Shown: piece by piece, positions 33,944 to 42,785 of the stretch
How positions within the stretch are numbered: the first letter of the stretch is position 1
Layout of the letters: every line of letters begins with the position of its first letter
Source of the DNA: an uncultured Olleya sp.
GTDB lineage: Bacteria; Bacteroidota; Bacteroidia; Flavobacteriales; Flavobacteriaceae
NCBI GenBank assembly: GCA_947503885.1
Contig: CANNFD010000009.1
Coordinates: forward strand, 1-64,000
Length of the DNA: 64,000 nt
Reading direction: 5' to 3'
Position numbers and translations under genes: made by a program
The notes under the pieces: generated by a model
Database searches by the model: none
What the model was told of the DNA's origin: nothing
Seen by the model: the letters and a program-made list of their open reading frames with translations, nothing else

Positions 33944-35875
33944 ATGTATTTATCAAAACTAAGCATAGAAAATTTTAGAGGTATTAAGAAAATGGTGTTG
34001 GAATTCCACAAGCGAATCAATATACTTATTGGAGAGAACGGAAGCAATAAATCTGCTGTAATTGATTCTATACGCTTACTATATAATATGGGAGAACAAC
34101 TTAGAGATTTATCGGTTGGTTTTTCAGATTTTCACGAAAGCGTTACTAAAAACGAAGATGAGTCTATTACAATCGAACGCTCAGATAAAATTATAATATC
34201 ATTTGAGTTTAGAGGATTGTCTGCTTCACAAAAAGGAGCGCTTTACGAGTATATGGTAATTGACCCAGATGATGATACAAATGAGTATGCAGGCATAACA
34301 TTAACCTTTGAAAATAAAGGTGGTAAATACCCTATATCTTCATACTATACTGGTAATGTAGAAGGACAACGTGCAGATTATAAAACTTTTGAAATATTCC
34401 AACACTATTACCTAAGTGGCTTGAGAGATAGCACGAAGGATCTACTGAGCAATAGAGGGAATGTTTTGGGACGTGTAATAAAAAGGCGTGTTGAAAAAAA
34501 TGAGTCTGAGGCTACCATTGAGCAAATTATGACAGACGCAAATGATAGGTTACTAGAACAGCCAGAAGTGTCTGAGACTCGTTCTGGTGTAAATGATAAT
34601 TTATCTGGAATCTACCAACGCTTTAGAGATAACCAAATAGGACTACAAATTGAACAATCTAAGACAGAATATATTGTAAATGCAATCAAACCTTATTTAC
34701 CTCATAACAGAACCTTACTAACTGGAGACGGTTTTTCATTGTGGCAAAACAGTCTAGGGCAAAATAATTTGATTTACATTGCAACTGTTTTAGGAGATAT
34801 AAAGCATCAAATTGAAGAAAATAAAATCCCTCATTTCGCGCTTTTAATAGAAGAACCAGAAGCGCATTTACATCCACAACTACAGCTAAGTTTGTATGGT
34901 TTTTTAAGAGACTCCAGTACTTCTAAAAATAGCCAACTATTCATAACGAGCCATTCACCTACACTTACATCAAAAGTCCCTTTAAAGAACCTTATTCTTT
35001 TAAATGAAAATGCGTTTAGACTTTCGAAACAATTTGAAGATAGAGAGGATGAAGCTATTATAGAAAACACCAAAAAGGGTAGTACAATTAACGATGCTAG
35101 ATTCAAATTTAGGAAAGACCAACTAGAACGCTATATAGATGTTACGAAGTCTCAGTTATTATTTGCAAAAGCGGTACTTTTTGTAGAAGGGATTTCCGAG
35201 GAATTACTCATAACTGCATTTGCCGAACTGGAAAAGTACCGTTTAGAAGATTATAGGATTGAATTAGTAAATGTAGGAGGTACAAGTTTTTATCCATTTA
35301 TGCATCTTTTTAATTCTTCCAAAGAAATAAAGGCGATTAAAAAGCCTATTACTATACTTACAGATAATGATAAGTTCCCTAAATCAAAAAATAAAGATTA
35401 CAAATTTGATAACCTTATTGCGGATGATTACAAAGTACTAGACGCGCTTGACAAAGAAATTCAAAATGCTGATGCAAATTCAAGAGTTGCTAATTTAAAA
35501 TCTGTCGCAAATGGTCAAGATCACATAAAAGTATTTGATGCTGAGAAAACATTAGAATACGAACTTGCACTTGCAAATATTCCAGAAGATAAAGATGCTT
35601 TGAAAAATAACTTTTTGTTCAAGTATATTAGAAAAAAAGACGAAGATAAAGCGGCTAGCATCATAGAGTACACAGAAATTATTGACGATGAAGACTGGGA
35701 TGATAGTTATAGAAGAAAAACCGCTATTCTATTATGGAAATCGTTTACTTCAAAAGGTGCATTCGCTCAAAACTTCTCTCTTTACCTATTAAAGCACATA
35801 AAGAAAGCGAGAAAAGAGTTTAAAGTTCCAAAATACATTACTGATGGTTTACAACATTTAAGGCAAGGTGTATGA
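33944..35875 (+). CDS. gajA: Gabija anti-phage nuclease GajA
   Basis: 643 residues of the OLD family. The N-terminal ABC-type ATPase has Walker A GENGSNKS (30-37), Walker B/D-loop LLIEEPEAHLHP (300-311) and a His switch (TSHS, about 335-338). The C-terminal Toprim nuclease has E415 (FVEGISEE) and D474/D476 (LTDNDKF). GajA is a sequence-specific nicking endonuclease held off by nucleotides and released when phage growth depletes them. It forms a complex with GajB, the next gene, which it overlaps by 4 bp. Encoded opposite to surrounding element genes, with its own promoter region at 33743-33943. Confidence 0.9.
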   Translation: MYLSKLSIENFRGIKKMVLEFHKRINILIGENGSNKSAVIDSIRLLYNMGEQLRDLSVGFSDFHESVTKNEDESITIERSDKIIISFEFRGLSASQKGALYEYMVIDPDDDTNEYAGITLTFENKGGKYPISSYYTGNVEGQRADYKTFEIFQHYYLSGLRDSTKDLLSNRGNVLGRVIKRRVEKNESEATIEQIMTDANDRLLEQPEVSETRSGVNDNLSGIYQRFRDNQIGLQIEQSKTEYIVNAIKPYLPHNRTLLTGDGFSLWQNSLGQNNLIYIATVLGDIKHQIEENKIPHFALLIEEPEAHLHPQLQLSLYGFLRDSSTSKNSQLFITSHSPTLTSKVPLKNLILLNENAFRLSKQFEDREDEAIIENTKKGSTINDARFKFRKDQLERYIDVTKSQLLFAKAVLFVEGISEELLITAFAELEKYRLEDYRIELVNVGGTSFYPFMHLFNSSKEIKAIKKPITILTDNDKFPKSKNKDYKFDNLIADDYKVLDALDKEIQNADANSRVANLKSVANGQDHIKVFDAEKTLEYELALANIPEDKDALKNNFLFKYIRKKDEDKAASIIEYTEIIDDEDWDDSYRRKTAILLWKSFTSKGAFAQNFSLYLLKHIKKARKEFKVPKYITDGLQHLRQGV

Positions 35876-37695
35876 ATCTAGATATCACTCCCGAACTTAA
35901 AGCCTATCTCGATGCAGAAGGCAAAATTGTTTTGAATGCTTGTCCTGGTGGTGGAAAGACAACTGCCATCGTTCAAAAGATTATTAACCTTGAGCCTGTA
36001 TACCGTAAAAAGTACGATGCTTATTCTGGAATTGCCTGTTTGTCATTTACCAATGCTGCTAAAAACGAACTCAATGAAAAATACAGTGAACTTAATGGCA
36101 AATCATTAAGTTACCCTCATCTAGTAAGCACTATCGATAGTTTTATAAATATTTATATTACGCTGCCTTATTATCATTTATTAAAGAGAGGTTTTGCTAG
36201 GCCGAGAATTTTAGAAAACAATAAAAAACTCAATAAATTTTGGAATATAAAGTACGAGCAGGATGGTAAAATTAAAGATGGTATCAATCGAGCTTTATTA
36301 AAATTCAAAACTAAAGAAGGAAAATATACCTACTTTGTATATCCACCTTCGGATATAAGAATTGAACCTGATGGGAGATTTACAATAAAGGGAAGTGTAC
36401 CTTCTGAGGATAAGGTTGATCCTGAGGTTTTTAAAAACTATTGTAAATATATTAAAGAATGGCAATTTAAAAGAGGTTTAATAACTACTAATGATTCTTC
36501 ATTTATAGCTTTAACATTATTACGGAAATTTCCTAAAATTGGAACTTGGCTTGCGAGACGCTTTCCTCATATAATTAACGACGAAGCCCAAGATAATTCA
36601 TTATTACAGCATAAGATTTTTGAAATACTCGAAAACCAAGGACTTAAAAATATCGAATTTATAGGTGACCCATATCAAAGTCTTTATGAATTTAGGGATG
36701 CAAATCCGCAGCTATTTATCGATAAGTTTAACAACAAAAATTATAATGGACTTGAATTGACAAACAATAGAAGATCTCCTCAACATATCATCAATTGTTT
36801 TTCTTTACTAAGACCTGACACCGCTTCAACTATAAATTCTGCTTCTTCAGAAAATTTAGAAGAACCAGTTTTGGTTTATAGATATAATAATTCTGATGAC
36901 AGAAGTAAGGTTATTAAAAATTTTGATGATTATTGCTATATAAATAGTTTTAATAATCGAAAAATAGTTGTTCGTGGAAATACAGTTAGAAACAAAATGC
37001 TTGGTAGAAATGCCGTGCAAGAACCTTGGAAAAATAGCTTACCTTATGAGTTAATTACCGCTCGTATTGAATATGAAGATTCAAACTTAAAAGATTCAAT
37101 TCGAGCAATGAGGTCTATAGTTATTGATCTCGAAAATCCAGATGCAAATCATTCATTTAAAGCTCAATTAAGAGAGGAATTAAAGCAAGATTATGCAAAT
37201 AATGCTAGGCTAATAAAACTTATCAAAAATCTTCCTTGCCTATCTAATACAGTTGAAGAATGGTCAAGGCTTTGCAAGGAATATCTTGATGGAAAATTAA
37301 TGGTTGATACAGAGCCATTGTTTAAAATAAAAAGAGCCTCCACTAAGTTCGATAAAAAAACTAGATGCGAACCAGTAAATAGTCATTTCAAACGTGTTGA
37401 CATTAAACAAACACACTCACTTACTACTGTACACCAAGTAAAAGGGAAAACATTAGATGCTATTTTGGTATTCTTTGATGAAAAAAATCACAAAGAGAAT
37501 ATTAATTTTCGAGATATAATACCAGAAAAAGATGGATTTATATCGGAAAAGAAGCGTATAATTTATGTTGCTATGTCACGTGCAAAACATCTATTAGCAA
37601 TGGCATTCCCTTCAACTATTAGTGAAAATCAAATAAAAAATAAGTTCGGAAATGATGTGCGAATAGTTAATTCAGATAGCATACCTGAAAACTAA
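35872..37695 (+). CDS. gajB: Gabija UvrD-like helicase GajB
   Basis: 607 residues of the UvrD/PcrA superfamily. Motif I is ACPGGGKTT (23-31), motif II INDEAQD, motif III FIGDPYQSLYEFR, and motif VI RIIYVAMSRAKHLL. In Gabija, GajB senses DNA ends or ssDNA produced by phage replication and lowers nucleotide levels, activating GajA. Somewhat longer than the reference GajB (about 490 residues), with an extra middle region. Its stop is six bases from the end of the converging element gene. Confidence 0.9.
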   Translation: MNLDITPELKAYLDAEGKIVLNACPGGGKTTAIVQKIINLEPVYRKKYDAYSGIACLSFTNAAKNELNEKYSELNGKSLSYPHLVSTIDSFINIYITLPYYHLLKRGFARPRILENNKKLNKFWNIKYEQDGKIKDGINRALLKFKTKEGKYTYFVYPPSDIRIEPDGRFTIKGSVPSEDKVDPEVFKNYCKYIKEWQFKRGLITTNDSSFIALTLLRKFPKIGTWLARRFPHIINDEAQDNSLLQHKIFEILENQGLKNIEFIGDPYQSLYEFRDANPQLFIDKFNNKNYNGLELTNNRRSPQHIINCFSLLRPDTASTINSASSENLEEPVLVYRYNNSDDRSKVIKNFDDYCYINSFNNRKIVVRGNTVRNKMLGRNAVQEPWKNSLPYELITARIEYEDSNLKDSIRAMRSIVIDLENPDANHSFKAQLREELKQDYANNARLIKLIKNLPCLSNTVEEWSRLCKEYLDGKLMVDTEPLFKIKRASTKFDKKTRCEPVNSHFKRVDIKQTHSLTTVHQVKGKTLDAILVFFDEKNHKENINFRDIIPEKDGFISEKKRIIYVAMSRAKHLLAMAFPSTISENQIKNKFGNDVRIVNSDSIPEN

Positions 37696-37700
37696 CATTT

Positions 37701-38183
37701 CTATATCCTCTTAACCTCGTACCGATACCTAAAAACACTAGTTCGAATCACACGATACTTCCCAATTACAGTTTCCCAGCCCAAAGTAGCTTTTACGCCA
37801 AGATCCTTAAAAGTAGAACGTCCAATATCTTGAGTGCGTCCCATTTTAACCAATTCGTCTAAAATGGATTCGTCAGTTACTTTTTTAGAGGTAACTACAG
37901 TTTTCTCGGTTACCACTTTTTCAAGTTTAGGTTGTTCATCCAAAGCTTCCTCAATATCATTGAACTCTAATTTATCGGCATACTCTTCGTCAATGTCTTC
38001 GAGGATTTCCAAGTCAAGAGACTCTAATTGTTCTAAGAGATTTCCTTTTTCACAATCGGAAACTGTTTCTAATAGTTTATACATTCTATCAAAAATCTCA
38101 ATTTTTTCTTGAATAGGTTGAAGTAAAAGCTTTTTGTCAAGATTGTTGTTTTTTAAAAACGTTTTATGTTCTATTTTCTTCAT
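37701..38183 (-). CDS. Unknown element protein
   Basis: 160 residues. An acidic helical N-terminal part (about 20-90) is followed by a compact C-terminal basic domain (about 105-158: STFKDLGVKATLGWETVIGK, RVIRTSVFRYRYEVKR). The latter could be a small DNA- or RNA-contact domain. Last gene of the 40.7-37.7 kb leftward group. Not recognised. Confidence 0.55.
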   Translation of the reverse strand: MKKIEHKTFLKNNNLDKKLLLQPIQEKIEIFDRMYKLLETVSDCEKGNLLEQLESLDLEILEDIDEEYADKLEFNDIEEALDEQPKLEKVVTEKTVVTSKKVTDESILDELVKMGRTQDIGRSTFKDLGVKATLGWETVIGKYRVIRTSVFRYRYEVKRI

Positions 38184-38187
38184 AAGA

Positions 38188-38433
38188 TTAAGTTGTTATT
38201 GGGATGAGTTGTTCTTTTTCTGTCATAGCATTTTCGATAATATTAGAAAGTGCAGCAGTTGCTAAAGACGTTGCGATTATGATACCTGTTGTTTTTAGCA
38301 ATTCAACACCTTTTGGGATTTGAAATGCAAACTTTTCTTTGTTCTCATTCTTACCCAGATTATAATAAATAAGTGCTTCAGCAATACCTATGGCTAATCC
38401 TGCGCCTGTGATGATTAATACTTTTTTATTCAT
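38188..38433 (-). CDS. Two-helix membrane protein
   Basis: 81 residues with hydrophobic helices at about 5-25 and 47-68 and a short charged tail. Tightly packed (2-4 bp) between two helical soluble proteins. Unknown function. Confidence 0.55.
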   Translation of the reverse strand: MNKKVLIITGAGLAIGIAEALIYYNLGKNENKEKFAFQIPKGVELLKTTGIIIATSLATAALSNIIENAMTEKEQLIPITT

Positions 38434-38435
38434 AA

Positions 38436-39056
38436 TTATTTTGTAGCTTTTTCTTCCATTTTATCATACTTCTCTTTGATGGCTAGTTCTCCTGCTTCGG
38501 CACGAACAAAGTTGATTCCGTAGGTGTTCATAATACCTCTATGCGCTCGCAGTAGAATTTTTTCGGCTTCCTTTTGCATCTTCACATTGTCCTTGTGTGC
38601 TGGCGGAATTAAATTTGCAATAGCTATAAAATGATTCTTGATTTTGGTATGACGCATTGGCTTAGGTTTCTTTGGTTCGTTCTTACGCTTTTCTTCATTA
38701 AAGCGTTTAATTTTTAACCGACACGCCTTTATGTCTTTACTCAGACTATCGAGTTCTTTCTTGACTGTTTTAGATGCTTTTTTATCTTTTTTCGCTACCT
38801 CTTTTTTAGGCTCAGGAGTTTCTTTTTTCACATTGTCTTTAGTCTCCTTCTTTTCCGTTTCCACAACTTTAATAGCCTTTGGCGAAAGACGTTCTACCAA
38901 AAGAAATACCTTTTCAATATTCACTTTAGCAATCTCTTCAAAAGCCTTTTTATCAGTCGTTTCTTTATAGTCGTCCAGTATATCCTGAACAGCCTTGTTT
39001 AAAGCTTCTGGTTGCACTTTGCTCATATCGAGCGCTTGTAATTTTTGTATGGTCAT
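38436..39056 (-). CDS. Lys/Glu-rich coiled-coil protein
   Basis: 206 residues, very rich in Lys and Glu, with helical and coiled-coil potential over about 60-165 and a small C-terminal helical domain (RAHRGIMNTYGINFVRAEAG). No recognised domain. It lies in the early-to-middle gene block of the element, downstream of the MoxR-partner-like protein. Confidence 0.5.
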   Translation of the reverse strand: MTIQKLQALDMSKVQPEALNKAVQDILDDYKETTDKKAFEEIAKVNIEKVFLLVERLSPKAIKVVETEKKETKDNVKKETPEPKKEVAKKDKKASKTVKKELDSLSKDIKACRLKIKRFNEEKRKNEPKKPKPMRHTKIKNHFIAIANLIPPAHKDNVKMQKEAEKILLRAHRGIMNTYGINFVRAEAGELAIKEKYDKMEEKATK

Positions 39057-39061
39057 AGTTT

Positions 39062-39376
39062 TTATGCTGCTATTAATAATTCTAATTCCAGTAGCTCTAA
39101 TGCTCTGGCACGTTCTTTTTCTTGAAGACGAATGGTTTCTTTATTTCCTTCTGTTTTCTTTGCTTTTTTCATTTCAGGATTCAACATTTCAAATAAAAGC
39201 TGATCGGCTTCCAAAGCTTTTTCATCTGTGTTTTTGAAATTATCAGAAACATCCTTAATCACTTTCCAAGCCTTAACAGGATCTAATTTACTTCCTGTTA
39301 AGTCTTCTATTTCATCTTGGTTAATAACCTTAAGCGATTTGAGTTCTTTAGGTGTAATATCTTTTGTTTTATACAT
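39062..39376 (-). CDS. Small helical element protein
   Basis: 104 residues, soluble, charged, mostly helical (EALEADQLLFEMLNPEMKK). The end is Glu/Leu-rich. Not recognised. Co-directional and three bases from its upstream gene. Confidence 0.5.
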   Translation of the reverse strand: MYKTKDITPKELKSLKVINQDEIEDLTGSKLDPVKAWKVIKDVSDNFKNTDEKALEADQLLFEMLNPEMKKAKKTEGNKETIRLQEKERARALELLELELLIAA

Positions 39377-39379
39377 ATT

Positions 39380-39712
39380 CTATAATTTATGATCTATGGC
39401 AAATTGTTGATGATACAGCGGTTCTAACGACCAAATAAAATCATTGGCTTCATCTTGATCTGCATAATGAATGGAACACATTTGTGAAGTACCATCGGTT
39501 TTAAAACATTCGTAACGATAGCATTGCACAGGATTATCAACATTGGAAATATCTATAGTTGTCCAACGCAGAATTAATGTGTTTTCTCGCTTTTGAGAAA
39601 CCATAATGTGAAAATCTCTACATCGCTCTTTACACGCTTTATTAATATCTATCGCACGATCCATTATCTTATGAATCACACTTTGTTTTAAGGTTCTCTT
39701 ATCCGTTTCCAT
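39380..39712 (-). CDS. Small soluble element protein
   Basis: 110 residues with a mixed strand/helix pattern and several Cys and His (ACKERCRDFHIMVSQKR, CYRYECFKTDGTSQMC). Its start overlaps the stop of the next gene by 14 bp. No family recognised. A metal site is possible but not clear. Confidence 0.5.
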   Translation of the reverse strand: METDKRTLKQSVIHKIMDRAIDINKACKERCRDFHIMVSQKRENTLILRWTTIDISNVDNPVQCYRYECFKTDGTSQMCSIHYADQDEANDFIWSLEPLYHQQFAIDHKL

Positions 39713-40712
39713 TCAGTCCATTTTTATAATTCGTAATGATTTGCGAGACTTCTTTAACTGCTGAATCCATAGAATAACTTTGCTCAAACACAAATCCTTT
39801 TTGGTTCACTGCTTTAGCGAAAACGTTACCCATACTCGCAGAAATAGTTCCTAATCCAGACGGAATGGTCAAGCCGAAATAATTACTTAAAGCTACCAAA
39901 CCTTTAAAACCACGATAACGGAAATATCTTGGATCACTACTTATGAGTAAAAGCTGATTTTTGTCCAGTTTATCTTGAAAACGCTTCACACGAATACAAG
40001 CCATTGCAACCTGATTATTAAAAGAAGTACCAAGCATTATATTTACTTCAACCGAAATGCCTCGCAGCTCCATAAATTCAACAAGTTCTGCACAAGCGAG
40101 ACCTACATAGAGTAAATCATTTCCCTCAACGTGCGCATTCGCACCAGCCATAATGTAAAGTTGAAGCGATGGATAAGAGGATTCTTTATCTTGAAAGTAG
40201 GCAAACACACTTTTTACCGAAGTCTGAATTTGATGCTTTCTAAGCTCAATAGTCATTTGGCTTACTGCTATATTTACAGGACTCTGAGTATTCACAGGAA
40301 AGTTTTTATACATTCCCATCGCAGCACGTTCAAAAGAGAACACGCCAAGACCAAGATCATTGTATGCCATTTTAGGTTTTGGCAAAACAGAATCTTCTAG
40401 ATATTCCAGATACTTGGCAAGCTTTTCTTTTATTTGTGGTTGAATTTTCTCTACCAATTTCATTCCTAAAAACGTGCGATGTGCTTCAAGTTCTTCAACG
40501 TCTTTTGGTGTAGGTGTTCCGTACCAATCTGTACCGTTTTTTAATTGGTCGCTTGTGCTTCCTTTTACCAAATTCCATCTGGAAGCATTAGTGCTTGATA
40601 ATTGTTTGATTTCATCATCTACAAACAAATTAAAGGCAAACACACTATCAAATAAGAGATAATTGTATTTGCCATCAGTAGTCTGGACGGTATGTTTTAA
40701 TGGACGATTCAC
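39699..40712 (-). CDS. Phage-type partner of MoxR ATPase (DUF7192/CobT-like)
   Basis: 337 residues. The N-terminal part (ASRWNLVKGSTSDQLKNGTD, EELEAHRTFLGMKL) and the later alpha/beta region (LQLYIMAGANAHVEG, RGISVEVNIML, LLLISSDPRYFRYRGFK) resemble the VWA-like proteins that accompany CobS/MoxR-type AAA proteins in phages. The usual MIDAS DxSxS is not obvious. Its natural partner, the AAA protein at 42766-43716, is separated from it by the SLATT/nucleotidyltransferase insertion. Confidence 0.5.
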   Translation of the reverse strand: MNRPLKHTVQTTDGKYNYLLFDSVFAFNLFVDDEIKQLSSTNASRWNLVKGSTSDQLKNGTDWYGTPTPKDVEELEAHRTFLGMKLVEKIQPQIKEKLAKYLEYLEDSVLPKPKMAYNDLGLGVFSFERAAMGMYKNFPVNTQSPVNIAVSQMTIELRKHQIQTSVKSVFAYFQDKESSYPSLQLYIMAGANAHVEGNDLLYVGLACAELVEFMELRGISVEVNIMLGTSFNNQVAMACIRVKRFQDKLDKNQLLLISSDPRYFRYRGFKGLVALSNYFGLTIPSGLGTISASMGNVFAKAVNQKGFVFEQSYSMDSAVKEVSQIITNYKNGLNGNG

Positions 40713-40851
40713 GAATTCTTATAAAAGTAATTTTTGAAGGCGTGATGGTTACGGTTTGGTATTGTAGTTTGGGACGTGTTTTTTAAAAATTCGAAATTTT
40801 ATCTATCTACTTAGATTGATATTTTTAACTTTAGAAAAAATATAGATTTCA
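40713..40851. promoter_or_regulatory. Divergent promoter region at the SLATT/NTase insertion
   Basis: 139 bp of AT-rich sequence between two divergent starts: leftward element gene at 40712 and rightward SLATT gene at 40852. It must hold both promoters. I could not fix a confident TAnnTTTG-type element. Confidence 0.4.
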
Positions 40852-41316
40852 ATGAGCAAAAACCTATTACGAACTTTGGGAGAAGAAACTATCTACTCTG
40901 CAAAAGGCCATTTTAAATCGAGTGATTTGAGGAGGATACAGGTAAAATCAACTATTTGGATATGTGCGTTACTAAGTGTTATGGGTATTTTCATAGAAGA
41001 CGTTACAAGTGGGAAATGGATTTCTGGTTTAGGCTTTTTTGGAACAATGGCTCTATTAATGTGGAATGAAGGAGATGAAAAGAGCTATCGTGAGAATCAT
41101 AAAGAATGTGGAGAAGAGTATTTAAGCCTTCATAAAAAAATTAGAGAGGCCTATTTATTAAAGAGTACGACAGATGAAGAAATTAAAAAACTTAGCACTA
41201 AAGTAAGAACTCTTGACAGTCAAAAATCGAAACCTGACATTCCTTTTTTAGCAAGAAAATGGGCGCAAGCAGCTATTAAAAAATATAACGAAACAAATAA
41301 TTGGTTTGTAAAATAG
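40852..41316 (+). CDS. SLATT-domain two-helix effector (first copy)
   Basis: 154 residues: a SLATT start (LGEETIYSAKGHFKSSDLRR) and two close membrane helices (about 33-50 and 57-74). A helical cytoplasmic tail follows (SYRENHKECGEEYLSLHKK). SLATT proteins are membrane effectors found with nucleotide-second-messenger and related defence systems; pore formation on activation is proposed. Located three bases before the nucleotidyltransferase. Confidence 0.75.
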   Translation: MSKNLLRTLGEETIYSAKGHFKSSDLRRIQVKSTIWICALLSVMGIFIEDVTSGKWISGLGFFGTMALLMWNEGDEKSYRENHKECGEEYLSLHKKIREAYLLKSTTDEEIKKLSTKVRTLDSQKSKPDIPFLARKWAQAAIKKYNETNNWFVK

Positions 41317-41319
41317 AAT

Positions 41320-42093
41320 ATGAATTATAGATTACAAAAGTTTGCTAATACTGATTTAGTTTTAGCAAGAAGTGCAGCCGAAAGAGATAAAATAAACAGA
41401 TCACTAACTCAATTAGAGAGTGTTTTACGATATAGATTAACTGGAGTAAAGGAGATTATACGTTTCGGTTCTTACACCAGAAACACAATTCTACCACGAA
41501 AATATGATATAAGATCTGACGTAGATTTATTAATCGTATTTGAGGGTAATTTGACTAGTGAGACCTATAGAAGACAGTTAATTAATGCTGTGTCCAGTGC
41601 CTATCCTAATTCAATATCTAAAAAAGATTATCCAGCCATAAAATTGGAACTAAACCATATTATGTTCGATTTAGTTCCAGCAAGAAAGGAAATTAATAGT
41701 TGGTCTGGAGATAAATATTATATTCCTAACAGGCATAATGGGTGGCAACAAACCATTCCAAATGATTTAAATAATGCCTTATCTCAAAAAAATCAATATG
41801 TTGGAGATAATGTAATCAGACAAGTTATAAGACTATGTAAACATTGGAACGCAAGTGCAGGTTATCCGTTGTCTTCATATCTAATGGAGAAAGATATTGT
41901 AAGCTTGTGGTATTTTGGTCACGAAAACTTATATGATCGCTTTTTGAAGACCCTAAATAGTATAGCTGGTGAGCGTTCAGATGTAAATACAGCAATTAGA
42001 AATATTAAAAATAATCAAGAAGATTTTTGGGGTAATACAAATAAAGACGAGCAGTTAAGATGGCTTCAACGTTTACTTCCAGGCTTAAAATAA
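41320..42093 (+). CDS. SMODS/CD-NTase-type nucleotidyltransferase
   Basis: 257 residues with the polymerase-beta-type active site G50-S51 (RFGSYTRNT), D67-x-D69 (RSDVDLLIVF) and a third acidic D117 (MFDLVPA). This is the CD-NTase pattern that makes cyclic or linear oligonucleotide signals in CBASS. The middle helices (about 150-190: NVIRQVIRLCKHWN) also fit. It is flanked on both sides by SLATT membrane proteins, which would be its effectors. Product type cannot be told from sequence. Confidence 0.85.
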   Translation: MNYRLQKFANTDLVLARSAAERDKINRSLTQLESVLRYRLTGVKEIIRFGSYTRNTILPRKYDIRSDVDLLIVFEGNLTSETYRRQLINAVSSAYPNSISKKDYPAIKLELNHIMFDLVPARKEINSWSGDKYYIPNRHNGWQQTIPNDLNNALSQKNQYVGDNVIRQVIRLCKHWNASAGYPLSSYLMEKDIVSLWYFGHENLYDRFLKTLNSIAGERSDVNTAIRNIKNNQEDFWGNTNKDEQLRWLQRLLPGLK

Positions 42094-42101
42094 AAAATAT
42101 A

Positions 42102-42785
42102 ATGAAGGAAGAAAATAATAGACAAAATGAGACTGCACCTAACGATTATTTAAGCAAAAGCTTTTTTGAGGAGTTAAATTATAAAATGTGGTCAACAAAA
42201 GGAGCGCGATTCAACTGTGACAAAAGACTTAGAACTAAAGGCAAGACTTCAAATGTTGGTTTAGCTATCATTTCAGCATATTTAATAATTGCGAGTTTAA
42301 TTACAGTTTTTGGTTTAGAACTAGGTATCAGTAAAAATGCACTCAACTTTATAATAACTGGTCTCTCTATTTTGGTTCTCGTTTTTAGTCAATTTGAAAA
42401 TGCCCAGAATTATGAATTAAATGCGAAAATGCATCACGATAGTGGATTAAAAATATCAGAATTATATAATGAGTTAAGAATATTCAAGACGCTAAAAGAA
42501 AACCCTTCTCGATACGAAATGCTCAGTTTCGCAAAAGATATAACAAAAAGGTATGAAAGTGTTTTAAATACTTCTGGTAATCACTCTCGTATAGATTATG
42601 ATAGGTTTTTAATGACCAATATAGAATATATGAAAAGAACAAATCCTGACAAGGTTAAGAATCTAAATAAAAATGAAATTACGCTTCGATATTATTGGAA
42701 TGTTTATGGATGGTATTTCTTGCTAGTAACAATACCTCCTGCCTTATTCATTGTGATTAATACATTTACCCAATACGTCTCTTAA
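42102..42785 (+). CDS. SLATT-domain membrane effector (second copy)
   Basis: I take ATG 42102, eight bases after the NTase stop; the longer frame from 42060 lies inside that gene. 227 residues. The SLATT core (NYKMWSTKGARFNCDKRLR) leads into two helices (about 57-77 and 84-102). A long helical part and a third hydrophobic segment (about 200-222) follow. Related in layout to the first SLATT gene but longer, so the system seems to have two different effectors. Converges with the AAA gene (20-bp 3' overlap). Confidence 0.75.
   Translation: MKEENNRQNETAPNDYLSKSFFEELNYKMWSTKGARFNCDKRLRTKGKTSNVGLAIISAYLIIASLITVFGLELGISKNALNFIITGLSILVLVFSQFENAQNYELNAKMHHDSGLKISELYNELRIFKTLKENPSRYEMLSFAKDITKRYESVLNTSGNHSRIDYDRFLMTNIEYMKRTNPDKVKNLNKNEITLRYYWNVYGWYFLLVTIPPALFIVINTFTQYVS

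Noticed and set aside
39699-40712. Major capsid protein candidate
   Set aside because: Its features fit the MoxR-associated phage protein group better, and it lies with the early AAA/helicase genes.
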